Source: Corallincola holothuriorum (GTDB lineage Bacteria; Pseudomonadota; Gammaproteobacteria; Enterobacterales; Neiellaceae). From it: a DNA stretch of 64,000 nt. A program made the translations under genes and the position numbers. The stretch spans positions 1-64,000 of the forward strand of contig NZ_QPID01000001.1 in assembly GCF_003336225.1 (NCBI RefSeq). The letters run 5' to 3'. The notes below the pieces were generated by a model. That model was not told the origin of the DNA, did not search any database, and saw only the letters and a program-made list of their open reading frames with translations. Each line of letters begins with the position of its first letter. The stretch's first letter is position 1. Below are positions 52,714 to 62,700 of the stretch, one piece after another.

Positions 52714-52747
52714 AAAAAGCGCCGAACAGTGTTCGGCGCTTTTTTTT
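52714..52747 (+). terminator. terminator after the GcvR-like gene
   Basis: AAAAGCGCCGAACA / TTCGGCGCTTTTTTT with a three-base loop, 27 bases past the stop. Confidence 0.92.
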
Positions 52748-53075
52748 ACCTAACAGGTATCTCATACAAGACAAGTGACAGACGCAAATCACGCTGTTCG
52801 CGACAGTATTTGCCATTGCAATCAATGTGTACTTGTTGATGGGTGTTTGCTGATAGGTGGCAGCCACCATATGGTTGCGCAGTTCAATCACTCACCTTAA
52901 AAATGGCAGATTTGCTTCGATATACAGCCTGTTTAAGCCATCGTTAAAGCTTTATTGCCAAGTGGCCACTGCTTGTTTAATAAAAATGAAATTGATACTT
53001 AGTCACGGATAAACTGATCGCTCAGCGGCAGCACACGTACCTTGTGTTAACTCTTTATTCTGTTGAGCGAGAAAT
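52748..53075. other. intergenic, no gene seen
   Basis: About 330 bases without a coding frame. It presumably carries the promoter of the DUF3429 gene; I see no operator or RNA structure that stands out. Confidence 0.4.
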
Positions 53076-53561
53076 ATGAGCCGTTCTCAAGCTGTTTCTG
53101 TGAGCCTGGGCTATGCGGGATTAATACCGTTTTTTATCGCCATCGCTTTGATCTTGATGGAGCAAACGATATGGGGTGTTGAGGGCTTGCTCCTCTTCAC
53201 CTCTTACAGTGCGATTATCCTTAGTTTCTTGGCGGGCGCTCTGTGGGGACGTGTTATCGATCGCTCATCTGTTTTGCCCATCAAGCCTGCCATTTTGATC
53301 GTCAGCAATTTGTTCGCCTTATGGGCATGGGCGGGGATGCTTGCGGGGCGTGCCGACGCCGCCATTATCGTGTTAGCCATTGGTTTTGCCTTGTTGATTG
53401 CGGTAGAAACTTATCTGTTTAAAGAAAATGAGCCGGCGACTAAGCCGCTCGAACTCCAAGCTATTGATGAAGAAGCGCAGGGCCGTTTTTGTTACGCGCA
53501 ATTACGCAGAAATTTGACGGTCATGGTGGTCGGTTTGCACGTAGGGGTCATAGCGTTATGA
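53076..53561 (+). CDS. DUF3429 membrane protein
   Basis: A 161-residue protein with four to five hydrophobic helices. LGYAGLIPFF, SYSAIILSFLAGALWG and the C-terminal RRNLTVMVVGLHVGVIAL match the DUF3429 family. Function unknown; in related bacteria the gene often accompanies photolyase and DCC-type genes. Its stop overlaps the start of the next gene (ATGA). Confidence 0.85.
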   Translation: MSRSQAVSVSLGYAGLIPFFIAIALILMEQTIWGVEGLLLFTSYSAIILSFLAGALWGRVIDRSSVLPIKPAILIVSNLFALWAWAGMLAGRADAAIIVLAIGFALLIAVETYLFKENEPATKPLELQAIDEEAQGRFCYAQLRRNLTVMVVGLHVGVIAL

Positions 53562-53926
53562 GCATGCAAGCGACAGCGATAGAAACGCTGTACTTCGATG
53601 GTCGCTGCGCCATGTGTAGTCGCGAGATCGCTTTCTTAAAACGCCATGCAGACAGCGAGATCCGTTTTGTCGATATCCATGCCGGCGCGTTGCCGGACGG
53701 CAGTGATAAACAAGCCATGCTTGAAGTGCTTCACATGCAAGGTGCCGATGGTGGTTGGCGTATGGGGATTGATGCAACCTTGTTGGCTTGGTCACACACC
53801 CCATTTAGTTGGATCGTCAGCCCATTAAAAATAGGGTGGCTCAGGCCGTTTTTCGAAACCTGCTACGCCAAATGGGCAAAGCGACGTTACTGTCGGTTGT
53901 ATATGACGCAAGCTAAACAAAAATAG
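53558..53926 (+). CDS. DCC-family thiol-disulfide oxidoreductase (DUF393)
   Basis: A 122-residue protein starting with IETLYFDGRCAMCSREIAFL, the DxxCxxC motif of the DCC family. The ATGA overlap with the upstream DUF3429 gene sets the start at 53558. Family members are predicted thiol oxidoreductases with a thioredoxin-like fold; the role is not established. It is convergent with the FAD oxidoreductase gene. Confidence 0.87.
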   Translation: MSMQATAIETLYFDGRCAMCSREIAFLKRHADSEIRFVDIHAGALPDGSDKQAMLEVLHMQGADGGWRMGIDATLLAWSHTPFSWIVSPLKIGWLRPFFETCYAKWAKRRYCRLYMTQAKQK

Positions 53927-53990
53927 GCGTTGGCGGCCAACTTGCTGAGTTGCCGTCATATAGTTTTTTTATTGATGGTATCGCGTGACG

Positions 53991-54965
53991 CTATTTGAAA
54001 TGCCGTGCAATCAGATCCATTGCCGACAAATAAGCTCCTTCAACTCGTCCACCCGAACACCAATCCCCAATGAGCGCGATGTTCACATCAGGGTTAACCT
54101 TTGGACTTGTACTTTCAACGTCCTTATCTAGGTGGGCGTAGCGCCAAAAATGAAGATACTCATGTTCAACAGCTAACTCTGTTCCAAGCACATGACTAAG
54201 CCAATCCGCGCCGATTGCTGCCACGCGCTCTCTTGCGTCTTTGCCATGAGACTTAGACCACTCAGGGGAGAAGTGAAGGGTCCACAGATCATCACAACCA
54301 TCGGGAACTGTTCGTCCCGGCTTGGCCGACAGTCGTGATACCCAGGAGATCACATCATCGCCAAATACGCCTTGGATCTCTGGGTTCACATCACCGGCGG
54401 TGCCCAGCACCAATGCCCAGCAGGGCTTCATTAAAGATTCCTCAGATGCAATTGGCAGTGTGTTGCTTGGCATTAATTTTTGAGCCTGCGCGGCGGGGAT
54501 CGCTAAGACCACCCAGTGGTAACCCTGCCACGCCTGCTGCTTCTGATCTACAAGCGACCAATGGCTATCGCGCCTATCTATCTGTTCTATCTGAATGTTC
54601 AGGTTAACAGTTAGGCTGTCAGCCAGATGGTGTGCCATGCTGTTCATGTTCGGCGTCCCAACAAACCGCAAAGTGTCGTCTGGTGATGGCTGAAGTTGTC
54701 CATCGATTAGTTTGTGTGGGGTAAATGGCCACAAAGCGGCGACGCCTGTGTTGCACCAATGCTCAACTTCTTGGATGAATCGTGGATCCCGCGCTGTAAA
54801 ATACTGGGCTCCGGTGTCCGCTGCGCCCCAATCCAATCGCTTGGTTGCTAATCTGCCGCCACGGCCACGGGATTTTTCAAATATATCGACATTGTGCCCA
54901 AGAGTTTGCAGCTCTCTAGCAGCTATTAAACCTGATAAACCCGCGCCAATCACTGCGATCTTCAT
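53991..54965 (-). CDS. FAD/NAD(P)-dependent oxidoreductase, renalase-like
   Basis: A 324-residue protein with the FAD-binding Rossmann motif MKIAVIGAGLSGLIAARELQ, the second motif FEKSRGRGGRLATKR and a closing NPDVNIALIGDWCSGGRVEG. It fits the bacterial renalase-like amine oxidase group, which oxidises reduced pyridine nucleotides or amines. The substrate is unknown. Its neighbours (DCC and DUF3429 here, DUF523 at the window end) recur around photolyase genes in marine gammaproteobacteria. Confidence 0.83.
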   Translation of the reverse strand: MKIAVIGAGLSGLIAARELQTLGHNVDIFEKSRGRGGRLATKRLDWGAADTGAQYFTARDPRFIQEVEHWCNTGVAALWPFTPHKLIDGQLQPSPDDTLRFVGTPNMNSMAHHLADSLTVNLNIQIEQIDRRDSHWSLVDQKQQAWQGYHWVVLAIPAAQAQKLMPSNTLPIASEESLMKPCWALVLGTAGDVNPEIQGVFGDDVISWVSRLSAKPGRTVPDGCDDLWTLHFSPEWSKSHGKDARERVAAIGADWLSHVLGTELAVEHEYLHFWRYAHLDKDVESTSPKVNPDVNIALIGDWCSGGRVEGAYLSAMDLIARHFK

Positions 54966-55240
54966 ACGTTACGCTCCGACAGTCCGTTGGAAACAACCTT
55001 TTTATCTCCCATCAGTTACGCGATGAAACGGTGAGTTGATCAATCAGTGCTGAATTTAGCTACTCACTCATGTTTCTCCCATGCTATATACGCATACTAT
55101 TTATTATCTGTCTCGTGGACGCAGTTCGCGGCACTGACTGAGCCAATAAAATTAGCGATCCAACACCCTCTTCATGACGTAGCTTTGGTAGAGATAAAAA
55201 CATCCTCACGCAACTCACTTATTGAAGTGGTGATATATCA

Positions 55241-55852
55241 ATGTATCGAATAGTCGGTTTACTGCTGTCCATATTTACTGGAGTGGCCATGGCAACTGAA
55301 GAGCCCAAATACACAGTTTTGGAAACATCAGAAGCGTTTGAACTGCGTGCCTATGCCCCAATGATCATTGCTGAAACGCTGGTTGATGGGCAGATGGATG
55401 ACGCATCCAGCGCCGGGTTCAAGGCCATTGCCAATTACATTTTTGGCAATAATACGGCCCCCTCTGGCAAAGCAGAAGAGATCAGTATGACAGCCCCTGT
55501 TGCCATGGCTGCAGGATCTGAAAACATCAATATGACCTCGCCGGTAACTATGCAAAGCGTTGACAGCAAGTGGCGAGTTCATTTTGTGATGCCCAGTGAA
55601 TACACCATGGCAACCCTGCCAAAACCAAATAGCCCAGCGGTAAAGATCCGGCAAATTCCGCCAACAAATTATGCAGTGATCCAATTTTCCGGTTTTACCG
55701 GAGAAGAGAAGGTAGCTAGCCAGACGACACAGTTACTCGAGTGGATGAAAACTAAGGGGATCACGCCGCGGGGGACACCTCAACTTGCTCGATACAACCC
55801 GCCGTGGACATTGCCCTTCTTGCGCCGCAATGAGGTGATGATCGCTTACTGA
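55241..55852 (+). CDS. SOUL family haem-binding protein
   Basis: A 203-residue protein with a signal peptide (1-18, cleavage near AMA) and the SOUL domain: KYTVLETSEAFELRAYAPMI, EEISMTAPVAMAAGS, INMTSPVTM, and the C-terminal RYNPPWTLPFLRRNEVMI. Members bind haem or tetrapyrroles; this one acts in the periplasm. It is single, and convergent with the mipA-like gene. Confidence 0.88.
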   Translation: MYRIVGLLLSIFTGVAMATEEPKYTVLETSEAFELRAYAPMIIAETLVDGQMDDASSAGFKAIANYIFGNNTAPSGKAEEISMTAPVAMAAGSENINMTSPVTMQSVDSKWRVHFVMPSEYTMATLPKPNSPAVKIRQIPPTNYAVIQFSGFTGEEKVASQTTQLLEWMKTKGITPRGTPQLARYNPPWTLPFLRRNEVMIAY

Positions 55853-55982
55853 CTTTCGGCACATGGGTGTTGAGTAGGCCGCGGTCTCGAAAGGGGAGGC
55901 CAGCTGTTCCATTCATATAGTAGTGCAGAGATAAGGCAAGGGGTACGCCCCATCTCTATCACTTACGTGCCGCCGGTAGGCA

Positions 55983-56762
55983 CTACCAAAATTTATAGCT
56001 CACACCAGTAAATATAACGGTTTCATTGTCTCCACTTATCATGGGACTGTCTTTGATATTTGAGTCCAGCATCTGCAAGCGTGCGCCAGCACTCAGTTCC
56101 CAGGCGTTATTGATCCTGTAAGCACCAGCCAGCTCTACGCCATATTTATATGAACTGCCAGGGGCGTAAGCTGATGCGCCAATAGATTGAGCTTCGTTGT
56201 CACTGACACCGTAGTAATAGTTGGCGTAATCGTTATTCATCCATTTGGCAAACCCGCGTGGCATGATCGTGAGTCGGTCTGATACCTGGATAGGATAGCC
56301 ATAGCCAATGCTGGCTACGGTGCCATCACTCTTGTCAGACACATCAAATGCTATTTTCGCATCCAAGATCCCCCAGCTATCCATATAGCGGTAGCGTGTG
56401 CCTGCCATGATGCTCATGTCTCTATCATCAAAGCTTTTCAAATGGTTGCTTTTAGAAGCATCAAACTCTTCTCCGCCAGCCCCTAAAAACAGACTGACGC
56501 GATGGTTTTGCTCTTCCCATGCTTTGTAACCAATCTCTAAGCCGTCCATGTAGAAATTTTCGCTGTCATATTGGATTAGCGGTATCGCGGATTGCCTGTC
56601 GTCATAGCCTCGATAAGCATTTGAGCTGTTCGCAACACCCACACCGACTTTTAGTGAAGAGTTAGCTGCGGGTATACCATCCGAAATCGTCTCAATTCCA
56701 GCGAAAACTGGTGTAGTACCAACAACGGCAGTGATGGCAATAGCAGCAAAGTTAACTTTCAT
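55983..56762 (-). CDS. MipA/OmpV family outer membrane protein
   Basis: A 259-residue beta-barrel protein: a signal peptide (1-22, cleavage after VFA), alternating hydrophobic strands such as SLKVGVGVANSSNAYRGYDD and a terminal aromatic, VIFTGVSYKFW. MipA scaffolds murein enzymes in E. coli; other members act in outer membrane stress or antimicrobial response. It lies 90 bases downstream of a tetR-type gene on the same strand and so may share the repressor-controlled transcript. Confidence 0.83.
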   Translation of the reverse strand: MKVNFAAIAITAVVGTTPVFAGIETISDGIPAANSSLKVGVGVANSSNAYRGYDDRQSAIPLIQYDSENFYMDGLEIGYKAWEEQNHRVSLFLGAGGEEFDASKSNHLKSFDDRDMSIMAGTRYRYMDSWGILDAKIAFDVSDKSDGTVASIGYGYPIQVSDRLTIMPRGFAKWMNNDYANYYYGVSDNEAQSIGASAYAPGSSYKYGVELAGAYRINNAWELSAGARLQMLDSNIKDSPMISGDNETVIFTGVSYKFW

Positions 56763-56852
56763 ATTGTTTCTCCAGTAGTTAAATAGGGGGATATCGGTGC
56801 GCTATCGCGCAGCACTAGCTTGATTGGCAGTGTCATGGTTGACGGTACGAAA

Positions 56853-57473
56853 TTAGTTTTTTGTGGTGGCGTATTGGCAGAGAAAAACATCCACAACCGC
56901 ATCCACTTTTGCGGTTAGATCCGCTTGCAAGGGGGCAACTGATTGCTGGATAAGGTTCGGCCAGACAAACATGCCATTGAACAGCGCTTGGTAAAAGTTG
57001 AGCACAACACTCGTTTCCACCGGCTTCAGTGCACGGTCACTTATTGCGTCAGAAACCCAACGTATTAACGACTGTGAGGCACGCGTTTTAATTAAGAATA
57101 AGTTTGGCTCGGTGGGATGACTCAGTAACTCCATCATCAATATACGAAGGAATGGCAGGCAGCTTGGTTGCGTAAGCACTTGCACTTCATTGTAAGTCGC
57201 AGCCACCAATTGATCTCTTAGTGGTTGCGATGGTTCATAATCGTAATCAGGTAGGCGACTAGCATTTTGTAACTCTTGCTCCAGTATCACATGAAACAGC
57301 ACATTTTTGCTTTCAAAGTAGCGGTACAGCGTTCGTTTCGACACTGACGCCTGTTGGCAAATTCGGTTGATATTAGCCTGCTCAAATCCTCGTACGAAGA
57401 ACTCCAGCCGTGACGCTGCAATAATGTCGGATAAGATGCGCTCGGAATTTTTCAACAATGGCTTTCTGGTCAT
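56853..57473 (-). CDS. TetR-family regulator 1
   Basis: A 206-residue repressor: an N-terminal helix-turn-helix (FFVRGFEQANINRICQQASV, SKRTLYRYFESKNVLF) and a C-terminal ligand domain with LMMELLSHPTE and FYQALFNGMFVW. It is a paralogue of the regulator at 57826 across its full length. Two palindromes (57487-57504, 57536-57553) lie directly upstream, the nearer 14 bases from the start, which implies autorepression. It may regulate the mipA-like gene downstream and the efflux operon. Confidence 0.88.
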   Translation of the reverse strand: MTRKPLLKNSERILSDIIAASRLEFFVRGFEQANINRICQQASVSKRTLYRYFESKNVLFHVILEQELQNASRLPDYDYEPSQPLRDQLVAATYNEVQVLTQPSCLPFLRILMMELLSHPTEPNLFLIKTRASQSLIRWVSDAISDRALKPVETSVVLNFYQALFNGMFVWPNLIQQSVAPLQADLTAKVDAVVDVFLCQYATTKN

Positions 57474-57486
57474 TTATTCATCTTGT

Positions 57487-57504
57487 GTATACTGTTGAGT
57501 TTAC
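57487..57504. promoter_or_regulatory. TetR operator palindrome O1
   Basis: The 18-bp palindrome GTATACTGTTGAGTTTAC fits GTAnACTn4AGTnTAC. It lies downstream of the predicted tetR1 promoter, beside the start codon. Three similar sites occur at 57536, 58486 and 58537. Confidence 0.75.
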
Positions 57505-57511
57505 ATTTTTA

Positions 57512-57540
57512 ATGGTAATCGCAAAATAAACCAATGTAAA
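57512..57540 (-). promoter_or_regulatory. predicted promoter of tetR1
   Basis: On the minus strand TTTACA (57540-57535) and TACCAT (57517-57512) are spaced by 17 bases. The -35 box lies inside operator O2 and O1 lies past the start point. Confidence 0.5.
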
Positions 57541-57553
57541 CTCTAGAGTGTAC
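57536..57553. promoter_or_regulatory. TetR operator palindrome O2
   Basis: GTAAACTCTAGAGTGTAC fits GTAnACTn4AGTnTAC and overlaps the -35 box of the predicted tetR1 promoter. Its centre is 49 bases from that of O1. Confidence 0.75.
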
Positions 57554-57825
57554 AAATTTGTTTTGGCGCTAGTTATTTAAATGGCCGAGATGAGCCTACT
57601 AGTTGATTTGTATACTGATAATTTGATTTTTGTTCACGTTAGATAGCTGGTTAATACGCTAGCAAAGGCGTATCAATCAGCTTGTGCGACAATATGAAGA
57701 CGCTTGGGCATTGTGATATCTGTGTCGAATTAGTCTGGCAAACTCATTTCGCCGTTGAATGATTGTACCGAGAGGATGGAATAGGGGGCACAAAGCTGAA
57801 GCCAGAAAAAATCAGAAGGAAGCGC
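57554..57825. other. intergenic, tetR2 to tetR1
   Basis: About 270 bases between the stop of tetR2 and operator O2. A half-site GTATACT sits at 57610-57616. No gene is seen. Confidence 0.4.
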
Positions 57826-58425
57826 TTATTCGCGCTGTCCATAAGTTTTCAGCACTGGCTCAACAACGGCTTGGATCTTTATCGCCAGTTCATTGCCTGA
57901 TACTGGTTCAGCTACATGTAATAGCTGTGACCATAAAAACATACCATTAAATATCGATTCGTAGACGCTGGTGATCAGTGCAACATCCATCGGCTTAATC
58001 GCGCCTGCCGTTATCGCTTCGGCAAACCACTGACTGATGGCGGGGGTTTTATATAGGCGTTCTGATAGCGCTCTAGCAGTTTCAGGCTGCCTGAAAAGCT
58101 CCATGACCACCGTGCGCGCAAAGGCAATGCCATTAGGCCGATAAAGTTTGGATACCTCTTGTTCAGTAATGGCTATGAGTTGTTGCTGCAATGATTGTTC
58201 AGGCAGATAGCGATAGTCAGACTGGGCATTGTGTTCTGCCTGTTCCAGCGTCAGCACCGCTTCAAACAGCAGTTCTTTACTCTCGAAGTGTTTGTATAAC
58301 GTGCGCTTGGAGACTTCGGCCAATTCACAAATCTTGTTCATATTTGCCGCTGCAAACCCTTTCTCAATAAATTCCTGCTTGGCGGCTGTAATAATCGACT
58401 GGTGCTTCAACTCTGTCAGCTTCAT
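57826..58425 (-). CDS. TetR-family regulator 2
   Basis: A 199-residue repressor: helix-turn-helix with FIEKGFAAANMNKICELAEV and SKRTLYKHFESKELLFEAVL, and a ligand domain with VVMELFRQPE and VYESIFNGMFLWSQLL, parallel to regulator 1. It is divergent from the RND efflux operon at 58652, with two palindromic operators between them, so it is the likely local repressor of that operon. Recognition helices of the two regulators share SKRTLY, in line with shared operators. Confidence 0.9.
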   Translation of the reverse strand: MKLTELKHQSIITAAKQEFIEKGFAAANMNKICELAEVSKRTLYKHFESKELLFEAVLTLEQAEHNAQSDYRYLPEQSLQQQLIAITEQEVSKLYRPNGIAFARTVVMELFRQPETARALSERLYKTPAISQWFAEAITAGAIKPMDVALITSVYESIFNGMFLWSQLLHVAEPVSGNELAIKIQAVVEPVLKTYGQRE

Positions 58426-58485
58426 GTTGTTCTCTATTGAGTTATTGATCTAGCGTCACTGATATTAGCAGTCCAACGCAACAAA

Positions 58486-58503
58486 GTATACTTCACAGTT
58501 TAC
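58486..58503. promoter_or_regulatory. TetR operator palindrome O3
   Basis: GTATACTTCACAGTTTAC fits GTAnACTn4AGTnTAC. Its right end overlaps the -35 box (TTTACA) of the predicted efflux promoter. Confidence 0.78.
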
Positions 58504-58527
58504 ATTGGGTGGGGAAGGTGATTTAAT
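58499..58527 (+). promoter_or_regulatory. predicted sigma70 promoter of the RND efflux operon
   Basis: TTTACA (58499-58504) and TTTAAT (58522-58527) are spaced by 17 bases. O3 covers the -35 box and O4 lies around or just after the start point, a standard repression layout. Confidence 0.6.
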
Positions 58528-58536
58528 AGGTTGAAA

Positions 58537-58554
58537 GTAAACTGTTGGTTTTAC
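58537..58554. promoter_or_regulatory. TetR operator palindrome O4
   Basis: GTAAACTGTTGGTTTTAC fits the same palindrome with AGT changed to GTT in the right arm. Its centre is 51 bases from that of O3. Confidence 0.65.
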
Positions 58555-58651
58555 CTTTGGTGTCTTAGCCTAAGACGGTGTTAGTTACTACTAAAGTGAA
58601 CCATTACTAAACAGCTTATCAATCCCAAGTTTTGGAAACGAGCGAGATAAC

Positions 58652-59758
58652 GTGGTGAATTCAGCGAAAGTGATGACGAGTAAACGGTGGCAATTGTCAG
58701 TTTCTATTTGGTTTGGCTTAGCCCTGACGGCCATGGTACTGACTGGTTGCGGCTCAGAACCAGAAAAGACAAAAGCCGTGGTCATTCGCCCCGTGCTCAG
58801 TGAGGTTGTAAAGCCAGGACAAGGCAGCGGTCTGGCGTTTACTGGCGTGGTACAAGCGGCTCAACGCGCCGATTTAGCGTTTCGTATTCATGGGCGCTTA
58901 ACCGACATACGGGTTAATGAAGGGGATATCGTGAAAGCGGGGCAACTCATTGCCTCGCTGGACGCCAAAGACGCAGAATTGGCGCTTAAAGCGGCGCAAC
59001 TGGAACTTAACAATACCCGAGCTGAATACGAGCGTGGCAAAGCGTTATTTGAGCAGAGCCAAGCGATCTCTAAAAGTGACTTGGACAAATTATCCACCCG
59101 TTACCAACTTGCCGAAAATCGTGTCAGTGAAGCAACCCAGCAATTGGATTATACCCACTTGCACGCGCCCTTTGATGGCATCATTGCTCAGCGCATGGTC
59201 GACAATCATGTCCAGGTGCAAGCGAATGAAACGCTGTTTATGCTGCATGACTTGGACAATCTGGAAGTTGTGATCCAAGTACCTGATCACATCATGACAG
59301 ACAAGCATGGTAATCAACGTGCCGTTGCTGAACTTTCAGTATTCCCCAATTACCAGTTCGATCTAAGCGTGAAGTCTTATGCCACCCACGCAGATCCTGC
59401 AACGCAAACCTATGCCGTCACTCTTAGTTTTAATGACTTGGATGGAAAAGCCATACTCCCTGGAATGACAGCACGGGTATTGCCTGCACCTGGAGAGCAA
59501 CACGGCCAAAGCAAGGTGTTAGTGCCACTTTCTGCCGTCTCTCCTGACAACCTGGGGCAACAGTATGTGTGGGTGATTAACGACAAAAATCGTGTTGAAC
59601 AACGCTTTGTTGAAACTGGTGAACTTTATGGTGATCGTATCGCTGTTATCCAACACTTGATGCCAGGCGAAATCATAGCGATCGCGGGCACAACAAGCTT
59701 GGTTGCAGAGATGGAAGTTCGCCCGACGCAAGAAAAAAGTACTCAGGAGAAGAAGTAG
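58652..59758 (+). CDS. RND efflux periplasmic adaptor lipoprotein
   Basis: A 368-residue membrane fusion protein: a signal peptide with lipobox MVLTGCGSE, a lipoyl-like barrel half (ADLAFRIHGRLTDIRVNEGD), an alpha hairpin (about 105-165), the second half (YTHLHAPFDGIIAQRMVDNH) and beta-barrel and membrane-proximal domains. It links the permease in the next gene to an outer membrane channel. The start is GTG 58652 or ATG 58673. No TolC-type channel gene is present here, so a channel encoded elsewhere is probably used. Confidence 0.92.
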   Translation: MVNSAKVMTSKRWQLSVSIWFGLALTAMVLTGCGSEPEKTKAVVIRPVLSEVVKPGQGSGLAFTGVVQAAQRADLAFRIHGRLTDIRVNEGDIVKAGQLIASLDAKDAELALKAAQLELNNTRAEYERGKALFEQSQAISKSDLDKLSTRYQLAENRVSEATQQLDYTHLHAPFDGIIAQRMVDNHVQVQANETLFMLHDLDNLEVVIQVPDHIMTDKHGNQRAVAELSVFPNYQFDLSVKSYATHADPATQTYAVTLSFNDLDGKAILPGMTARVLPAPGEQHGQSKVLVPLSAVSPDNLGQQYVWVINDKNRVEQRFVETGELYGDRIAVIQHLMPGEIIAIAGTTSLVAEMEVRPTQEKSTQEKK

Positions 59759-62700
59759 ATGAACATCGCCCAATACACCATTACTAAGCGCACCAGCGTT
59801 TGGGTATTGATGCTGATGACCCTGCTGGGTGGCTATCTTAGCTACCAAAATTTGGGTCGATTTGAAGACCCTGAATTTGTTATTCGCCAAGCCGTGATTG
59901 TCACTCACTATGACGGTGCCACAGCACAAGAGGTTGCTGATGAGGTGACCGATCTGATTGAAGGTGCGGTGCAATCTCTACAGGAGCTGAAAGAGGTTGA
60001 ATCGGTTTCTCGCCCGGGCGTGTCACAGGTCACTGTTGAGATGGATATGGCGTTTGCAAAAAGTGACGCCGACCTGCAACAGATCTGGGACAAGCTTCGC
60101 CGTAAGGTCAGTGACGTGCAGAACCAACTGCCGCCAGGTGCCGGCCCCTCTATCGTTAATGACGACTTTGGTGATGTTTATGCCCAGTTCTATGCCATCA
60201 CAGGTGAAGGTTTTAGCGACAAACAATTGCAGGATTACGTAGACAATATTCGCAGAGAGCTGGCGTTGGTCCCCGGTGTTGCCAGAACAACGACCCTTGC
60301 CGAAAAACAGGAGGCGATTTTTGTCGAGTTTGCTCGCGAGCGTTTAGCCCAATCGGGCATCTCGATGGAACAGATATTTGACGTGCTCGCCCAGCAAAAT
60401 CGGGTAACGGTTGCCGGAACCATCACCACCGAGAATATGCGTGTTCCGGTGATCCCTGCCAGTAATTTTCAGTCAACCGATGAACTGAAAAACCTTCACC
60501 TCACCATAGGATCCGACAACACGGTTATTCGCCTGGGCGATATCGCAAATGTAACCCGTGGCTATCAAGAGCCGTTTAACCAACTGATGCGTTATAACGG
60601 CGAGCGTGCGATAGGTTTGGGGATCTCAAACATGGCGGGTGGCAACGTTGTTACCATGGGCGACGCCGTTAAAGCACGCCTAGCAGAGCTGGAAGATCAA
60701 CGTCCACTGGGGATCGAGCTGCACGAAGTCTCGTTACAATCAGACTCGGTGCGTGATTCTGTCGCTGATTTTGTCATTAACCTGATGATGGCTGTCGTCA
60801 TTGTTTTTTGCGTACTGCTGATATTCATGGGGGCCCGCTCCGGCGTTATTATCGGCTTTGTGTTGCTGCTTACCGTGGCGGGTACGCTATGTATTATGCT
60901 GTTCGACGGCATCGCCATGCAGCGGATCTCGTTAGGGGCATTGATTATTGCGCTGGGCATGCTGGTGGATAACGCTATTGTGATTACTGATGGCATCCAG
61001 GTTCGCTTGCGCGAAAACCCTAATCTCGACCGTAAACAGGCCGTAAAAGAGGTTGTCAGTGCCACACAGTGGCCACTGCTTGGCGGCACGTTGGTGGGAA
61101 TACTGGCGTTCAGCGCCATCGGGCTGTCACCCTCAAATATGGGAGAATACGCAGGCTCACTGTTCTGGGTGATCCTTTACTCCATGATATTGAGTTGGTT
61201 GTTTGCGATCACCATCACTCCAATGCTGTGCCATGATTTTTTAGAAGCGAATGATAAATCTAAATCAAGCCAAGGCGATGAATCTAAGTCAGTGGAAGAT
61301 AAACCAAGTGCATTGATGAACCGCTACAAAGCCTTGCTTGAATGGGTACTGCAACATCGCAAGCTCACTTTGGCAGTTATCCTCGGTGTCTTGTTTACTG
61401 CGGTTTATGCGCTGCGTTTTGTCCCCCCTGGTTTTATGCCTGAATCTCAACGCCCGCAGTTTGTGGTGGATGTTTATTTGCCACAAGGGTCTGATATCCA
61501 TCGCACCGAAAAAGTGATGGCCGCTATGGAGCAAGACGTTCTGGCTAAGGCTGGAGTCACCAATGTGACTGGTTTTATTGGCGGGGGTGGCCTGCGCTTT
61601 ATGCTGACTTATTCGCCGGTTTCTGCTAACCCAAGTTATGGCCAGTTATTGGTGGATGTTGATGACTTCCATCGTATCAGCCCACTGTTGGCAGAGCTGC
61701 AAGGTGAGCTTAACGCTTCCTATCAAGACGCCAGCGTGATGGTATGGAAGTTTGTATTGGGCCCCGGTGGCGGTAAGAAAATCGAAGCGGGTTTCAGAGG
61801 CCCAGACAGTCAGGTGCTGCGGCAGTTAGCTGAACAGGCGAAAGCGAAAATGATCGCCAATCCGAACTTAATCGCGGTGCAGGATGACTGGCGCCAGCAA
61901 GTCCCCGTATTGCAACCTGTTTATGCGCCAGACCAGTTACAGCGTTTTGGCCTGACATCTCATGATGTTAACCAAGCCATTGCGCAAACCCTGACCGGCC
62001 GTAACGTGGGGGTATATCGTGAAGGTAATGATCTGATACCTATCATTGCCCGCTCACCGGAACATGAACGCGATCGTCAGCAGGCAATTGAAAATACGCA
62101 GGTATTCAGCGTCAAAACCGGACGTTTTATCCAGGTGAGTCAATTGATCGAATCGCTAGATGTGGTGTGGCAGGATGATGTACTCAAGCGTTTTGAACGT
62201 GTGCCTACCATTATGGCGCAGGCCGATCCTGCGCCCGGTATATTGACCGCCGAAGCGTTTGCCAGCATTCGTGATGAGATAGAAGCGATGCCACTGCCCC
62301 CTGGCTACTCACTGGATTGGTTTGGCGAGTACAAAGATGCGAAAGAAGCAGATGAAGCCATCGCCATCTCTGCGCCTTATGGCTTTGCTGCGATGGTGTT
62401 GATTGTGGTACTGATGTTTAACGGTGTGCGTCAGGCGCTGGTTATCTGGCTTACCGTACCCTTGGCGGTTATCGGTGTTGCTGTTGGCCTGATCCTGTTC
62501 CAAACGCCATTTGAGTTTATGGCTACTCTGGGTTTCCTTAGTTTGGTGGGCATGATGGTAAAGAACGCGATTGTACTTGTGGATCAGGCTGATCAGGATA
62601 TCCAAGCGGGTATAGAGCCTTACTTAGCTGTGATAAAAGCCGCCACTAGCCGAGCCCGCCCGGTCGCCCTCGGCGCTTGCACCACCATCTTAGGTGTGGC

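Noticed and set aside
53927-53990. Hairpin GGCCAACT / AGTTGCC as a terminator between the DCC and FAD oxidoreductase genes
   Set aside because: The stem has a bulge and the T run starts about 12 bases after it, too far for a standard intrinsic terminator.
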